From Deroplatys truncata (lineage: Eukaryota > Arthropoda > Insecta > Mantodea > Mantidae), in contig CM060983.1 in the NCBI GenBank assembly GCA_030765065.1, forward strand, positions 50,404,067-50,468,066: a DNA stretch of 64,000 bases, given 5' to 3'. Numbering within the stretch: the first letter of the stretch is position 1; the number at the start of each line of letters is the position of its first letter. The notes below the pieces were generated by a model. The model ran no database searches and was not told the DNA's origin. It saw only the letters and a program-made list of their open reading frames with translations. The translations under genes were made by a program, and so were the position numbers. Positions 43,701 through 54,440 of this stretch are shown piece by piece.

Positions 43701-43772
43701 TACAGGTTGATTTATGAAGAACTGACATATTCATTTCTTTAATTATTCGTTAAAAATTCACTCAATGTGTCG

Positions 43773-44022
43773 TCCTCCGTGGTGTAGTGGTTACTATGCT
43801 AGCTTATAGTTCAAGAGGTCGCGGGTTCAAACCCGGCGGATGGCGCTGGATTTTTTCGGGAAGTAAAGCCGTTGGTCCCGTGTCGTAGTTTTACGGCACG
43901 CAAAAGAACCTCAAGCCTGATAAAGAGGCCTCTGAGCAAAATTACTGGTCTCTCAAGTCCAATATAGAATGGGACGCTAAGGACCACAGCAGTTAAAGAT
44001 CGTCCATAAATAAAACTCAATT
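43773..44022 (+). repeat. SINE-F, full length with a tRNA-like head
   Basis: The 68-nt head (43773-43840) has a 7-bp acceptor-like stem TCCTCCG/CGGCGGA, an A box GTGGTGTAGTGG and a B box GGGTTCAAACCCG. The body runs through 'cctctgagcaaaattactgg' and ends near 'aaataaaactcaatttc'. It is the clearest head of the five SINE-F copies. Confidence 0.85.
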
Positions 44023-44109
44023 TCTTTTCACTCAAAGCCCCAATTTTAGCACCAAATTAAGCGATTGTCTCCCACTAGACGCGCAGATGTTCATGTTTTA
44101 TTTGTAATT

Positions 44110-45193
44110 GTTAGTTTTATTGTCGGCAACTGTTTTTGAGATTTTGTTCTACTCAACGTGAAAATGTAGTACACATTGAATGAACGACTCTTCCTTGTAA
44201 AGCAATACTGGATTGCAATTTAATTACAGTACTCAAAGGGCATACTAGAGAGAATTTGATGTTCAGAATCCTCCGCAAAGAGACACAATTCTGGAACTGG
44301 TAAAGAAATTGGAAACAACTGGATCTCTGGTGACTCAAAAAGGCAAAACTCATTCATCTAGACTTCCCAAGGTTGTTGTTGACGTAAGAGCTCGACTGGA
44401 CCAGTCACCCAAAAATCATTAAGACATTGTCGCAGGAGACAGGGTACAACTACTCAATGTGTCAGAGAGCTATGAAAAATGCAGGCCTAAAGCCGTATAT
44501 AACTACGGTTGTCCATCAGATACAGGAAGCAGATAAGGATAGACGATTGAATTATTGTCGTTGGTTTCAGGCGTTCATTGTGAAAAATCCTGCTATATTT
44601 TCCATCACATGTTTCAAAGGTGAAGTACGGTTCCATTTATCCGGCTATGTGAACTCAAAGTAACTCACGCTATTGGGCCAGCAAATTCCACATGTTATTT
44701 ATGAAGTACCTATGCACCCGGTTAAAATGGGAGGCTGGTGCGCAATATCCGCACAGAGAATAGTGGGACCAATGTTTTTTTGAAAACAATATGAATACTG
44801 CAGAGTACCGAAGGATTTTCATGGAGTTTCTTGAACAACTAGAGGATGTATAGCCGTGTCAAGAATATTTTCAGCAGGACGGCGCTACGTGTCATACATC
44901 AAATGAATCCATGGCACTAATTGCAGGTTTCTTTGACGACCGGATAATTTCCAAGAATTTGTGGCCACCGAGATCTCCTGATTTGACATCGCCGGACTTC
45001 TTTCTATGGGGTTATTTAAAAGACATGGTTTATGCCATACGTCCCCAGACATTGGATGATCTGAAACACAACATTGCGTAGGAGATTGAAGCTATTGGCA
45101 ACAGAGTCCTCCAACGAGTGGCCAGTGACATGGAACGACGTGTTGAGTTGTGCCTTATGCAGGATGGAGGACATTTTCAACATTTGCTATAGA
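44110..45193 (+). pseudogene. Mariner-like transposase (38-residue D-D spacing), decayed
   Basis: Helix-turn-helix remnants (PPQRDTILELVKKLETTGSL, 44260-44330) precede a readable ETGYNYSMCQRAMKNAGLKP segment. VRFHLSGYVNS follows the lost first Asp. EYFQQDGATCHTSNESMALI (about 44863-44922) carries the second Asp. LWPPRSPDLTSPDFFLWGYL carries the third, 38 residues after the second. The C-terminus ALCL-type tail reads GGHFQHLL to 45193. Several stops and shifts occur. The shorter DD spacing sets it apart from the DD41D element at 31.5 kb. Confidence 0.85.
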
Positions 45194-45305
45194 GGTAAAT
45201 AATCTCCCAAAATTCCGCTGCTTTTCAGGTGTAATATTGTCGCTAGAATACTCGTTTTGACACAATTTAAGAAATAAATGTGTCAGTTCTTCATAAATCA
45301 CGCTG

Positions 45306-45592
45306 CACTTAATTCCTGTTGTGATTTCCCTTCCTAGGTTCCTGTGGGATGTAATCAAATATGTCTGCATGCAGTGCTTTTGGTTGTGCAAATAATTCCG
45401 ACGTAAACGGAAATTTTGGTTATTATTACTCATTCCCTGATAGATATGGAGGGTTGTTCACGATCTATGGTAACAGTATCAGACGAGCACAATTGCTCCA
45501 CACTGAAACATGTGGAACCGAATGAAAGCTCTGCAGTATGAGTGTATCGCTGTGTTTGCTCAGTTGTGTGCGTTATTTCTTGCTGCAGCAAA
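45306..45592. other. No recognised gene
   Basis: No motif was seen before the transposase start at 45593. Confidence 0.4.
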
Positions 45593-45727
45593 TGGCAACG
45601 AAAATAGAACCTTTCTTGCAGGGGTACATTACTGCGCTTTCTGATGCAAAATACTTGTATTCTAAGATTATTAAGCAGTGCAAGAGGCTTGGTGTTACCT
45701 TATCTAAGACGTAATTTCGTGTGTATT

Positions 45728-45953
45728 AAAAAAATCTGATGTGTTACACTCACATGACTTTCTCTACTCTTGTACAAACTATTTTTACAAATGATTATTC
45801 TCCATATGCTTCATGTTAATCGAGATGTTAATCTTATTGGTAATTTTCTTGTAGATGCAAGGGGAATTGCTAGACTTTAAGCGATAGTCAAATATTTTAA
45901 AAGTTGGTTGCTATGTGGAGTATTCCATTCTCTTTGTATGTCGAGGACATAAA
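45728..45953 (-). mobile_element. Family A 5' part, outermost of three stacked starts
   Basis: Starts in an A run, then TCTGATGTGTTACACTCACA. It stops at 'gaggacataaaaaa' where the next start begins. Confidence 0.8.
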
Positions 45954-46378
45954 AAAACTGATGTGTTACACTCACATGACTTTCTCTACTCTTGTACAAA
46001 CTAGTTTTACAAACTCTTATTCTATATCTATTTCATATTAATCGAGATAAACATTTGCAGAAACAATCTTTTGACATGCAAAGGGAATTACATTTTACAC
46101 ATAGCGACCAGTTCTAAAAATATTTGACTATCGCTTAAGGCGTACTATGTTCCCCTTGTTTTGTAATTGCAAGGGCAATATAGAAATACAGTAACCTTTA
46201 AGCACATACATATCTCTTAATAGCTGGTTGCTAGGTGCAGCACCATTCCCTTTCCCACAGATTAATACGCTTTGCATATCCAAGACAAAAAATTAATAAC
46301 GAATTCCCATTTGAGAAAATAAGTATTGAAAAAATTAAGGGAATAACAAGCAATATCTCAAAAATGGTTCACTCAAAA

Positions 46379-47278
46379 AAAAATCTGATGTGTTACACTC
46401 ACATGACTTTCTCTACTCTTGTACAATCTATTTTTACAAACGCCTATTCTCTATATGCTTCATGTTAATCGAGATATCGAGATGTCAATCTTATTGGTAA
46501 TGTACATGTAGATGCGAAGGGGAATATGCTAGATTTTAAGCGATAGTCAAATATTTTAACGTTGGTTGCTATGTGGCGCATTCCATTCTCTTTGCATGTC
46601 CAGGACATAAAAAAAATGAATAACGCATTTGAGAAAAAGTATAAGTATTGGAAAATTTAAGGAAATAACAAGCAATATCTCGAAAACGGTTCACTCAACA
46701 AAAGAAATGTATATGACATAAGTTGTGTATTTTAACGCGATCTACATTTTTTGTGTAGTAAAATTTTGTCTATCTCTTATGGTTTACCAGTTATGCAAAA
46801 GTCGTTCACAATGAAGAATACTTTTGGAGACATTCCCAGAAAATTCGAGATATACATTTCATTTCTCATAACATTATCTTAAACATATGATATTTTCATC
46901 AAAATCGTTAGAGCCATTTTTGAGAAAATTAAAATTTTCGAAAAATGTTCCATGTAAAGGGTAGTCTTGGGTGGGGGGATTTTCTTGAAAACCTTCGTGT
47001 CGCATCTCTGGAAGATACTGAACCTAAATACCAAGTTTGGTGTTTATCCGACTGTTCGTTTTTGAGTTATGCTGTTCACAGACACACACACAGACACACA
47101 CACAGACACACACACACAGACACACACACACACAGACACACACACGGACATGTTTCCAAAAATGCTTTTTTTGGATTCAGTGGGTCTCAAAACATATATT
47201 TCCGGTGAAATCTCGGTATCGAATTTTTGGGTGGAATGCAATACTTCCCCTACTTACTATACGTAGTAGAGAAAGTAA
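46379..47278 (-). mobile_element. Family A repeat, full length, inserted in a family A copy
   Basis: About 900 bp from TCTGATGTGTTACACTCACA to the hairpin (ACTTCCCCTACT/AGTAGAGAAAGT). It has a compound (CA)n/GACA tract at 47080-47153. Its flanks are only A runs, so the insertion made no target duplication beyond them. Confidence 0.9.
47080..47153 (+). repeat. Compound CA/GACA microsatellite
   Basis: CACACA blocks separated by GACA. Long ORFs reading through it as histidine/threonine repeats are products of the tract. Confidence 0.95.
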
Positions 47279-48775
47279 AAAATGTATAGGATATAAATTG
47301 TGTATTTTAACACGATCTACATTTTTGTGCAGTAAAACTTTGTCTATCTCTAATGGTTTACCATTATGCAAAAGTCGCTCAAATGAAGAATACTTTTGGA
47401 GACATTCCCAGAAAATTCAAGATATACATTTCATTTGTCATAGAAATATCTTAAACATATGATATTTTAATTAAAATCGTTAGGGGCATTTTTGAGAAAA
47501 TTAAAATTTTCGAAAAATGTTCCATGTAAAGGGTAATCTGGGTCGGGAGATTTTCTTGAAAACCTTCGTGTCGCATCTCTGGAAGATACTGAACCTAAAT
47601 ACCAAGTTTGGTGTTTTGCGTCTGTTCGTTTCTGAGTTATGCTGTTCACAGACACACACACATACACACACAAACAGACACACAGACACGGACATTTTTC
47701 CAAAAATGCTTTTTTTGGATTCAGGGGGCCTCAAAACATATATTTCCGGTGAAATCTCGGTATCGAATCTTTGGGTGGAATACAATACTTCCCCTATTTA
47801 CTATACGTAGTAGAGAAAGTAAAAAGACAAAGTCACATTAGGACTTATTCCAAAGGGGCAAGAAACAGGGAAATCCACGACCAGCCACCAGTCCACCGCG
47901 GAGATAATTTGGAAGGTGAATGCCCATGCCTCTGGACCAAATACCCTAACCCAAAGGGCCATTTTAGTGTAATAAGGAATATCTGTTACTATTGTGAACA
48001 CCATAATCCACCAGGATTTGAATCTAGAAAAGTACCATTAGAGACTGGAGATATAAGCTGTTGCCGAAAAACATTACAGAACGTGCCAGTAACAGCAGAA
48101 AGCCGTATGAACGATACTTAGCTATTAAAAGTGGATGCTTGTTGTATTTTTAGATGAGGCATATGTGTATCTAAGTCACTGCAACAAACCCTGGGCATTA
48201 CCAACCAAGGGAAGAAAAAAAATTGAAAGCTGGTATAAGGAAACTAAAAAGAATTTCTGCAATGGTTTCATGGTAATAGCAAGATGCAGTTACAATGGCA
48301 AATTAACCATTCGTCGTGTACATAAAAATGTGAAAATCAACTCGGCATATTATCAGACTAGCGTCCTGATATCAATTTTCCATACAGAAATCCCTGCTCT
48401 CTGTGGTGCAGATGTAAATAAAGTCTGATTGCATCAGGTTAAGGCATCAAGCCATACGTCTGCTTCAACGTACACATTTTTGGAGAACATAGCGAGAGAA
48501 ATGGGAATACATTCCATACGTTTCAGCGACATCTATGTTAAGTCATCTGATTGCATCATTGATGGAGTTTTGTGCATTTGGGTTACTGAAAAGAGCCCTC
48601 GAAAGCAGATAGCCGCGAACTTTGGATGGTCTCTGGAAAGCTGCTAGGAGGAATGGAATAAACCGGACATTCCTGTATTTCGTAGCAGTTTGCTCCAGTG
48701 GAAGCTGTGCTGCAGATTGATAGCTCAAATTAAAGGCTGCCAGATAGAACATCACTACTGGTGAAGGCTTGGTTT

Positions 48776-48929
48776 TTCATAAGGTAAAGGGGGTCTTAAG
48801 TTTGTTACTATAAATTGCGAAAAACCCTTTGTATAAGAATCGACAAGTGTTCTATGAAAAGCAAAACCTCTGTGCCAACTAAAGTACTAGAGAATTCATT
48901 TTAGAGGAAGTGATTTTAATGAGTCATTT
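48776..48929. other. Spacer between transposase remnant and LTR-B
   Basis: No feature was recognised. Confidence 0.45.
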
Positions 48930-49882
48930 TGAGACAGTATTGTTAACACTTGAATAACATCAATTAATTTATATAATATGTTAATTCAATAATAGCCCGC
49001 CTTGAAGCAATATGTATGTAATAATTTGTAAAAATGTATGTAGCAGTCATTGCATATGCTTATATTATTGTAAACATGTTCAATAATGTTATGTGAATAC
49101 ATTACATACTTTAATAATGTAAGAGCTGTGAGAATAATAAGTTTAAAGTTGCTAACAATGAGGTAACAATGAGGTAATCTTGAGGCAATAATGAGTTTGA
49201 GAGTTTATATGCTACTAGTCATGATAAGAGCAACGATAATGTAAATTTTGTGACAGTTTAAAATTAGCCAATCAACAACCAGAAAAAAACTTTAATTAAT
49301 TGCAAATATTCTATTGGACTAGAATTAGCCAATCAGAGACTTGAAATACAGATGCTTACGGATTTTGACGGTTGAAATATGTTCAGTTGCCTGCAGACCT
49401 TGGTAGTGACCGGATGGAAGATGTGTTCTCTAAAGAAATATTACGTATTCGTGTGAATCGTAAAATAAGTATACGCGTTAACAAAGTGCAAATATTAATT
49501 AAAGAATCTCACAGTTCTTAATATCAGTGTAGTGCTATTTAATTTGTGTCAAGGATTAATAAAAAGAAGTGAATTTAAACTTAAAATCTGTGTAAGCCTA
49601 CATTCTTGTCGCACCACACCCTGATTAAGAGAAACGTGTCTCTAAAGTAATACTGATGCAGCCAAGGGAAACATAAACATAAATAATATCTATAGAAGCA
49701 GCTTAATAACAAAGTTAATATATTATTAAACTTGGAGTGTAACAACAAAAATACATCTTAAAAATCAGCTTTTCATACGTAGTAGCATATTACGTAACAA
49801 ACAATCCACTTCAAATTGACGTCCATACGCGGAGTTAAATAAATAAATAAACAATAACTTCTTCAAAGTTTAAAGGAAATCA
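48930..49882 (+). mobile_element. LTR-B copy 5, possibly solo
   Basis: Starts TGAGACAGTATTGTTAACAC. CCAAT boxes are at about 49267 and 49328, and an AATAAA signal near 49557. The usual CTTCA terminus at 49813 is followed by a decayed PBS (TGACGTCCATACGCGGAG, 49817-49834). A later CA at 49882 is followed by ATTT, matching the ATTT before the left end (48926-48929). If that is the real duplication, the LTR includes the PBS-like module, as in copy 6. The 4-bp match is AT-only and could be chance. Confidence 0.7.
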
Positions 49883-49886
49883 ATTT

Positions 49887-50341
49887 ATTTTCTTTCGCCT
49901 AAAGAATCCTTGAGGTCACATTATCAAACTAGCTAGGATAGGAAATTTTCCTCAGCTTTCTGACTAGCAGCGGTGCAGAACATCTCGAACTACGTAGATC
50001 CACACTGTACACGAGGACACGAGTATCTATACCGGTTACAACTCCACTACTCTGAATACGAACTGAACATTTATTCATTCTAACTCATTTCAAACTGCGT
50101 GGTAGGTATTTTCATAATGCACTGTATGTTTATGTTAGAGACAAGTGTAATGGGCTTATCTATGCTGACTGACGATAACCATGGAAAGATAAAATGCGCA
50201 TCAATCGCGTTATAAGTATCGCAGAGACAGGATTTTGTACAACCATGATCATAAAATAAAATTCTCTCTAATTATAATATGGCAGCTATAATTTTAAAAT
50301 ATTCACCAAGCTAATTAATGAAGATAATGTTCTCAGTTTAG
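49887..50341. other. No recognised gene
   Basis: AT-rich DNA without ORFs of note. Confidence 0.4.
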
Positions 50342-50688
50342 GTGCGTAAGATGGATGTACCACATTTGGCAGCCCTGTAGGAGGGGTAAGCATAGGATTC
50401 GCTGGGGCCTTCATATGCCTTTAACCTTGCGAAGCGCATAATGCACATGGCCGTTAAGAGATAAGGGGCAATGTAATACGGTACAGACAATAGAACCACT
50501 GTTCCACCGAGTCCAACCCAATCCTAACGTCTTCGTGAGAGGCATATGTTCTACCTGATGTACTTCTATTACTAGGGCTGTCCGGAAAGTAACCTCCGTT
50601 CATATATAGCACGAGAAGTAGTGGGGGTAGCGCCGCCATTTCGACATCAACGTGAGCAGTGGCTTAGTACGCTTCTAGCTGTGCAAGG

Positions 50689-51587
50689 TGAGGCAGTATT
50701 TTTATCACTTAAATTATATCAGTCTAATTATATAATACAAAATATAACAGCCCGCCTGAAAGCAATACGTGCTTAATATAATATATGAAGTGTTAATTAC
50801 AGTCATTGTATTATGTTTATATTATTATGTACAAGTATAAAAATGTTATGTGAATGTATTACGTAGTTTAACAATGTAGGAGCTGTGAGAATAGAAGCAA
50901 GCTGCTTTCGTAGCAAACAGAATTACAAAGAAAAAGCCGAAAGTTGCTAACAATGAAGTAACCTTGAGGCAACAATATATTAGAAAGTTTAAAAAGGCCA
51001 CTAATAGTTCTTGGAACAATAATAATGTAATATTTAAAACAGTTCATAAATAGCCAATCAAAAACTACAGAAGCTTAAAGTTAAATAAAGATATTCTTTT
51101 GGAGTAGGCTTAGTCAATCAGATACTAGAAATAGGGGAAATATACAGATTCAAGCAGTAGACGCTGCAAGAAAGCGTAACCAAGCAGTTTGGTTCGGTAA
51201 GGGTTCGTGTGAGACATAAAATTCATTCCGGTGAGAATAATATAAATTGTACATATTAAAAGGTATAATTAACAATAATTTCATAGTTCTATAGTAGGAT
51301 ACATCAGTGAAGTGTTAAATAATCGTGTGAAGGGTTAATAAACAAAAGTTAAATACAATTATGTGTGTAAGCCTTGTTCTTTAGCCGTACCAGCCCTAAT
51401 AAGAGATATTACTATTACTGCTACTACTGATGAAGTCGAGGCACACATATATAATATTTAAATAAATAGCATTAAAATAGTTATTACACATAAAGTAAAC
51501 GTGGGGCGAAGGCCACTGGAAACATATCTGCCGCGAGTTTGGCGCCCGTACGTGGTGCAACCGCAACAACAATAATAAACCCCTTCA
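50689..51587 (+). mobile_element. Solo LTR-B copy 6, inner layer of a triple nest
   Basis: An 899-bp TG...CA unit with AAGG at 50685-50688 and 51588-51591. It starts TGAGGCAGTATTTTTATCAC and ends ACCCCTTCA. A PBS-like module (TTGGCGCCCGTACGTGGTGC, about 51533-51552) lies inside the LTR near its end, which is unusual because a PBS normally lies outside. CCAAT box at about 51055, AATAAA signal near 51337. Confidence 0.92.
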
Positions 51588-51591
51588 AAGG

Positions 51592-52040
51592 TGGAGTCTC
51601 GTATTGTCGCGGGTTTGCTAGTTATAACCTAACAACGTGAGCGCCGAAATAATAATTCTCGCCAAGTTCGAAGTACGTATGAAGGGTGAAAAGCGTAAAA
51701 AGAGCAATACAAAATAAGCGTCGGTGTCTTCCGACACCTGGTGTTGTCTTTTGCATGACAACGCTCGCCCTCACACAGAGAACAACACAAATAAACTTTT
51801 GGCCAAGTTCAAATGGGAGGTTTTTGACCATCCCACTTACAGACCGGACTTCCATCTGTTCCCGTACATGAAAAAGTTACTTGCAGCTTTGGCAATGACG
51901 AAGAGCTACAAATCGCCTGACAGGTTGGCTTAGTTGATAGGCGGCAGAATTTTATGCAGAAAATGTTTCAAAGACTGTGAAAAGGTATGACAAGTGCTTG
52001 AATCTGTTTGGAGACTATGTAGAAAAGTAGAGATCTATAG
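51592..52040 (+). pseudogene. Mariner transposase C-terminal fragment
   Basis: Readable pieces in changing frames: AIQNKRRCLPTPGVV, LLHDNARPHTENNTNKLLAK with the second catalytic Asp, FKWEVFDHPTYRPDFHLFPY with the third-Asp region altered, and a CLNLFGDYVEK-like end. The N-terminal two thirds are missing. It resembles the transposase at 56.7-57.8 kb but is more decayed. Confidence 0.8.
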
Positions 52041-52340
52041 TTTTCAGATGCATATAATACAACCTTTTTATGTATACCGGTTTCATGTTTATTTCAAAAC
52101 GGAGGTTACTTTCTGGACAGCCCTCGTAACATCAGAATTACCACGAGTGATAGGAGTGCACAGTGCCTGCACCATAGCAACTGCAGGGGTTGATACCCCT
52201 CCCCTATGGGGGAACATGGTGATGTTTAATCCACCGCAGCATTCACATCACGAAAAAACCTAAGGTTCAGTGGCTGTAGTTCGAACCCGGAACCTTCCGA
52301 ATGTGAACCTCAAACTGCTACCTGAGCCATCTCTCTCGGT

Positions 52341-53184
52341 GCAAATATACACTACAGTAATTAAGGGTGTCGTTCCTATTTGTAATTAACGTCAATTATT
52401 TCGGAAAGCCTAAACCTTACAAATTACCCAATCTGATTCATAATGACCCTAAATAACAGGAATCGTGTATTGCAACAAACTCATCTGTTATTGTGCCAGA
52501 AATACTGCACCAGAATTCCCCGAAAAGGTTTTTTTATCATTTGATATCCAAATCGATAAGATGCCCTCATGAAATTTCATGAGCGCGAATAAATATGTTA
52601 ATCGAAACGTATCTCTTTGCAACACAATACAATTTGCAACAGTCCCACCCCCTCGCTGCGCCTCTCACCCCCTTTTCTATCTCATTCTCTTCTGAGTATT
52701 TTGAATCCATATTTCATTTGCAAGAGAGGGGCTGTTTAACATCTGTAGTAGAGATGATACAAAGCAAATATTTCTATTGAAATTAAAACAGAAGCAGAGA
52801 ATGACCCAGATCGATAGTAGGTCATACCTCCCATTTCAAATAAAAACATTGCGGCATCTTTTATTTATTAAGGGACGCTTTGTAGTTAATGCGTTCCTTA
52901 CATTCCGTTTCAGCGATGTTCATAACAGCTGTCAGAATATACAGGACAAGGCACTTAAAACTTCCATATGAAATATATCCCTAATGCAGCGGTAACTGAT
53001 ACAGACATACAAACTTTTCTGTTAAGTTATGGTTCATTTTCATTTTCTTAACTACTATACAAACTATAGCTGCAAAATTTTATTATTCCACCCATTTCCT
53101 TTTAACCATTTCAGAATATTCATCAGAAATCGTTTTAATGCAGGTTTTGTTGTAGATGATGATGATAATTATGATAAAGTTATA
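52341..53184. other. No recognised gene
   Basis: Two ORFs of about 60 codons at 52595-52971 lack motifs. Confidence 0.4.
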
Positions 53185-53395
53185 TTTATGGACGCTCTTA
53201 GCGTCTCATTCCATATTGGGCGTGAAAGACCGGAAATTTTGCTGAGAACTCTCTATCAGGCTTGAGCTTCTTTTACGTACCATAAATCTAGGACACGCTG
53301 CTTTACTTTCCTTCCGAAGGAAGCCATGCAAAGGATTTTTACGCCCCCTACCCACGGTAGGAATAATAGCGCTACACTTTTTATAAGCTCATAGG
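53185..53395 (-). repeat. SINE-F, head degraded
   Basis: The body blocks 'gaatgagacgctaag' and 'caaaatttccggtctttcac' are clear on the minus strand. The tRNA-like head near 53370 is badly decayed. Confidence 0.7.
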
Positions 53396-53489
53396 AAACA
53401 AAAGAAAAATTGCTTTAAACTTTAAAGAGTAGTGTTTAAAATTGCAAACTTACACCGAATGTTTCAGAAAGTATCATATGCGGCCAATG

Positions 53490-53768
53490 ACCTTCGGAGA
53501 ATACTCATTCCACCAAGTGGACTGGTCGCATTTCTGCGGTGGAAGCAACCGATGGTAAGGTGATGATGAGACTGACGATGGAATGAGAGGACCTAGAGCT
53601 TTTACCGTGGACTCCGATCGACTTTGGGCCATGGGGATACATCACACGAGTAAGTCGAGATGGAGGCGTGGATAGACCCGACTTAAAACGCCACATCAGA
53701 GCCGGGAATCGAACCCTCAGTGCGAGAGACGGAAACAAAACCACTGCACTGCCCCAGCGTCCATTAGA
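53490..53768 (-). repeat. tRNA-derived SINE-I copy 1
   Basis: On the minus strand, A-box-like GGGGCAGTGCAGTGG (53744-53758) and B box GGTTCGATTCCC (53706-53717). The body includes 'ttttaagtcgggtctatcca' and 'ccacttggtggaatgag', shared with 56275-56530. Confidence 0.75.
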
Positions 53769-54014
53769 AAATTTTAGTACCATAAAATGTTTGCTATATC
53801 TACAAGATGAAAATCAAAACAATGAACATAGGGATTTAACAAGGGAAATCAGTTTTTCTCAATACTACCTCCCCTGCTTCTTTTACACATAAATTTTATA
53901 CAATGTTTTTAAGAAAATTAAAAGTTCAATACAAGCCAAAATCAGCAAGTTTATTTGCTGTTTATTTTAGAGAAAATAATGATCCAGCATATATTATTAG
54001 TTCTTTAAATCATC

Positions 54015-54440
54015 ACCATTCGGGAGGTAATGGGTTCGATTGCTGGAGCAGATCAGTCTGATCATGGGTTTTTCGTGGTTTTCCCTGGTTGGCAAGGCGA
54101 ATGCTGGAGTAGTTTCTCTTCTACCACGAATTTTGTTTCCCTGCTTTCCTATTATTTCGGTTCCCTTTCATGTTTCAAGTAGGCTTAAGGGCTTCGTAAT
54201 GCCGGACAGATGAGGGGATGTTTTCTCGTTAGAAGGTTCTTCTCGGTCCTGCCAGATGACAGTCTTCTCTGAAACGCCTCCGGTGGGCCGAGTTCTCCCA
54301 GATTTCGCCTAGGGAAGTCTTCTATGAGCAGCCGGCGGTGTGACCTCTGCGCGTCTCTGTCAGCCGCCCTGCGGCCTATAGCCTGCTACGGTTTCCTTCA
54401 TCTCATGCGTTCCTCCTGAGGGTGTCCTCTCCGTTTGCTG
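54015..54440 (+). repeat. SINE-G copy with GC-rich tail
   Basis: B-box-like GGGTTCGATTGCTGG (54030-54044) after 'cattcgggaggtaat'. The body 'gggtttttcgtggttttccc' and 'aggcgaatgctgg' match 18.45 kb. A GC-rich tail runs to about 54440. Confidence 0.7.

Larger units (their letters stand above)
43703..45305 (+). mobile_element. Mariner/Tc1-superfamily transposon, with nested SINE-F
   Basis: Ends CAGGTTGATTTATGAAGAAC and (read inward) CAGCGTGATTTATGAAGAAC match over about 36 bp. TA precedes the left end (43701-43702); on the right the expected TA reads CA. A SINE-F occupies 43773-44022 between the left end and the transposase. Confidence 0.85.
45955..47820 (-). mobile_element. Family A repeat, split by another family A copy
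   Basis: 45955-46377 and 47279-47820 are one copy. It breaks in the A-rich block 'ggttcactca-aaaaatgta' and resumes on the other side with no bases lost apart from the A run. A GACACA-type tract lies at 47651-47690. The hairpin end and GAGAAAGT close it at 47820. Confidence 0.85.
45593..48775 (+). pseudogene. Tc1/mariner-type DDE transposase split by a 2.1-kb family A cluster
   Basis: The N-terminal helix-turn-helix starts MATKIEPFLQGYITALSDAK at 45593 and breaks after LSKT*FRVY at 45727. The frame resumes at 47821 as KDKVTLGLIPKGQETGKSTT. Downstream come VVFLDEAYVYLSHCN, with the first Asp region, and KVNINSAYYQ-like text. LHQVKASSHTSASTYTFLEN follows, where the second Asp (normally QDKAS) is now Val, then a third-Asp region (SSDCIIDG) disrupted by an indel. 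A C-terminal LLQWKLCCRLIAQIKGCQI follows. A stop replaces Trp after DVNKV. It belongs to the IS630-Tc1-mariner superfamily; subgroup not assigned. Confidence 0.75.
50572..52126 (+). mobile_element. Mariner transposon, middle layer of a triple nest
   Basis: Ends CTAGGGCTGTCCGGAAAGTA and (read inward) CGAGGGCTGTCCAGAAAGTA, with TA at 50570-50571 and 52127-52128. The TA lies in the family E block that reads 'cttctagTAacgtca' in the 11-kb array. Most of the element is deleted or replaced by LTR-B. Confidence 0.9.
50342..52340 (-). repeat. Family E tRNA-headed repeat with a single 132-type unit, outer layer of a triple nest
   Basis: On the minus strand the right end has a tRNA-like head: an A-box-like GATGGCTCAGGTAGCAG near 52311-52327 and a B box GGGTTCGAACTAC at 52282-52294. 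The body continues to 52127 and resumes at 50571 with one diverged unit of the array seen at 11.3 kb. A mariner splits it at 'cttctatTA'. The left limit is uncertain. Confidence 0.65.

Noticed and set aside
43773..43840. Functional tRNA gene
   Set aside because: The tRNA-like head lacks a clean anticodon arm and continues into a SINE body shared with four other copies.
47037..47462. 141-codon ORF rich in His and Thr
   Set aside because: Reads through a CA/GACA microsatellite and family A non-coding sequence.
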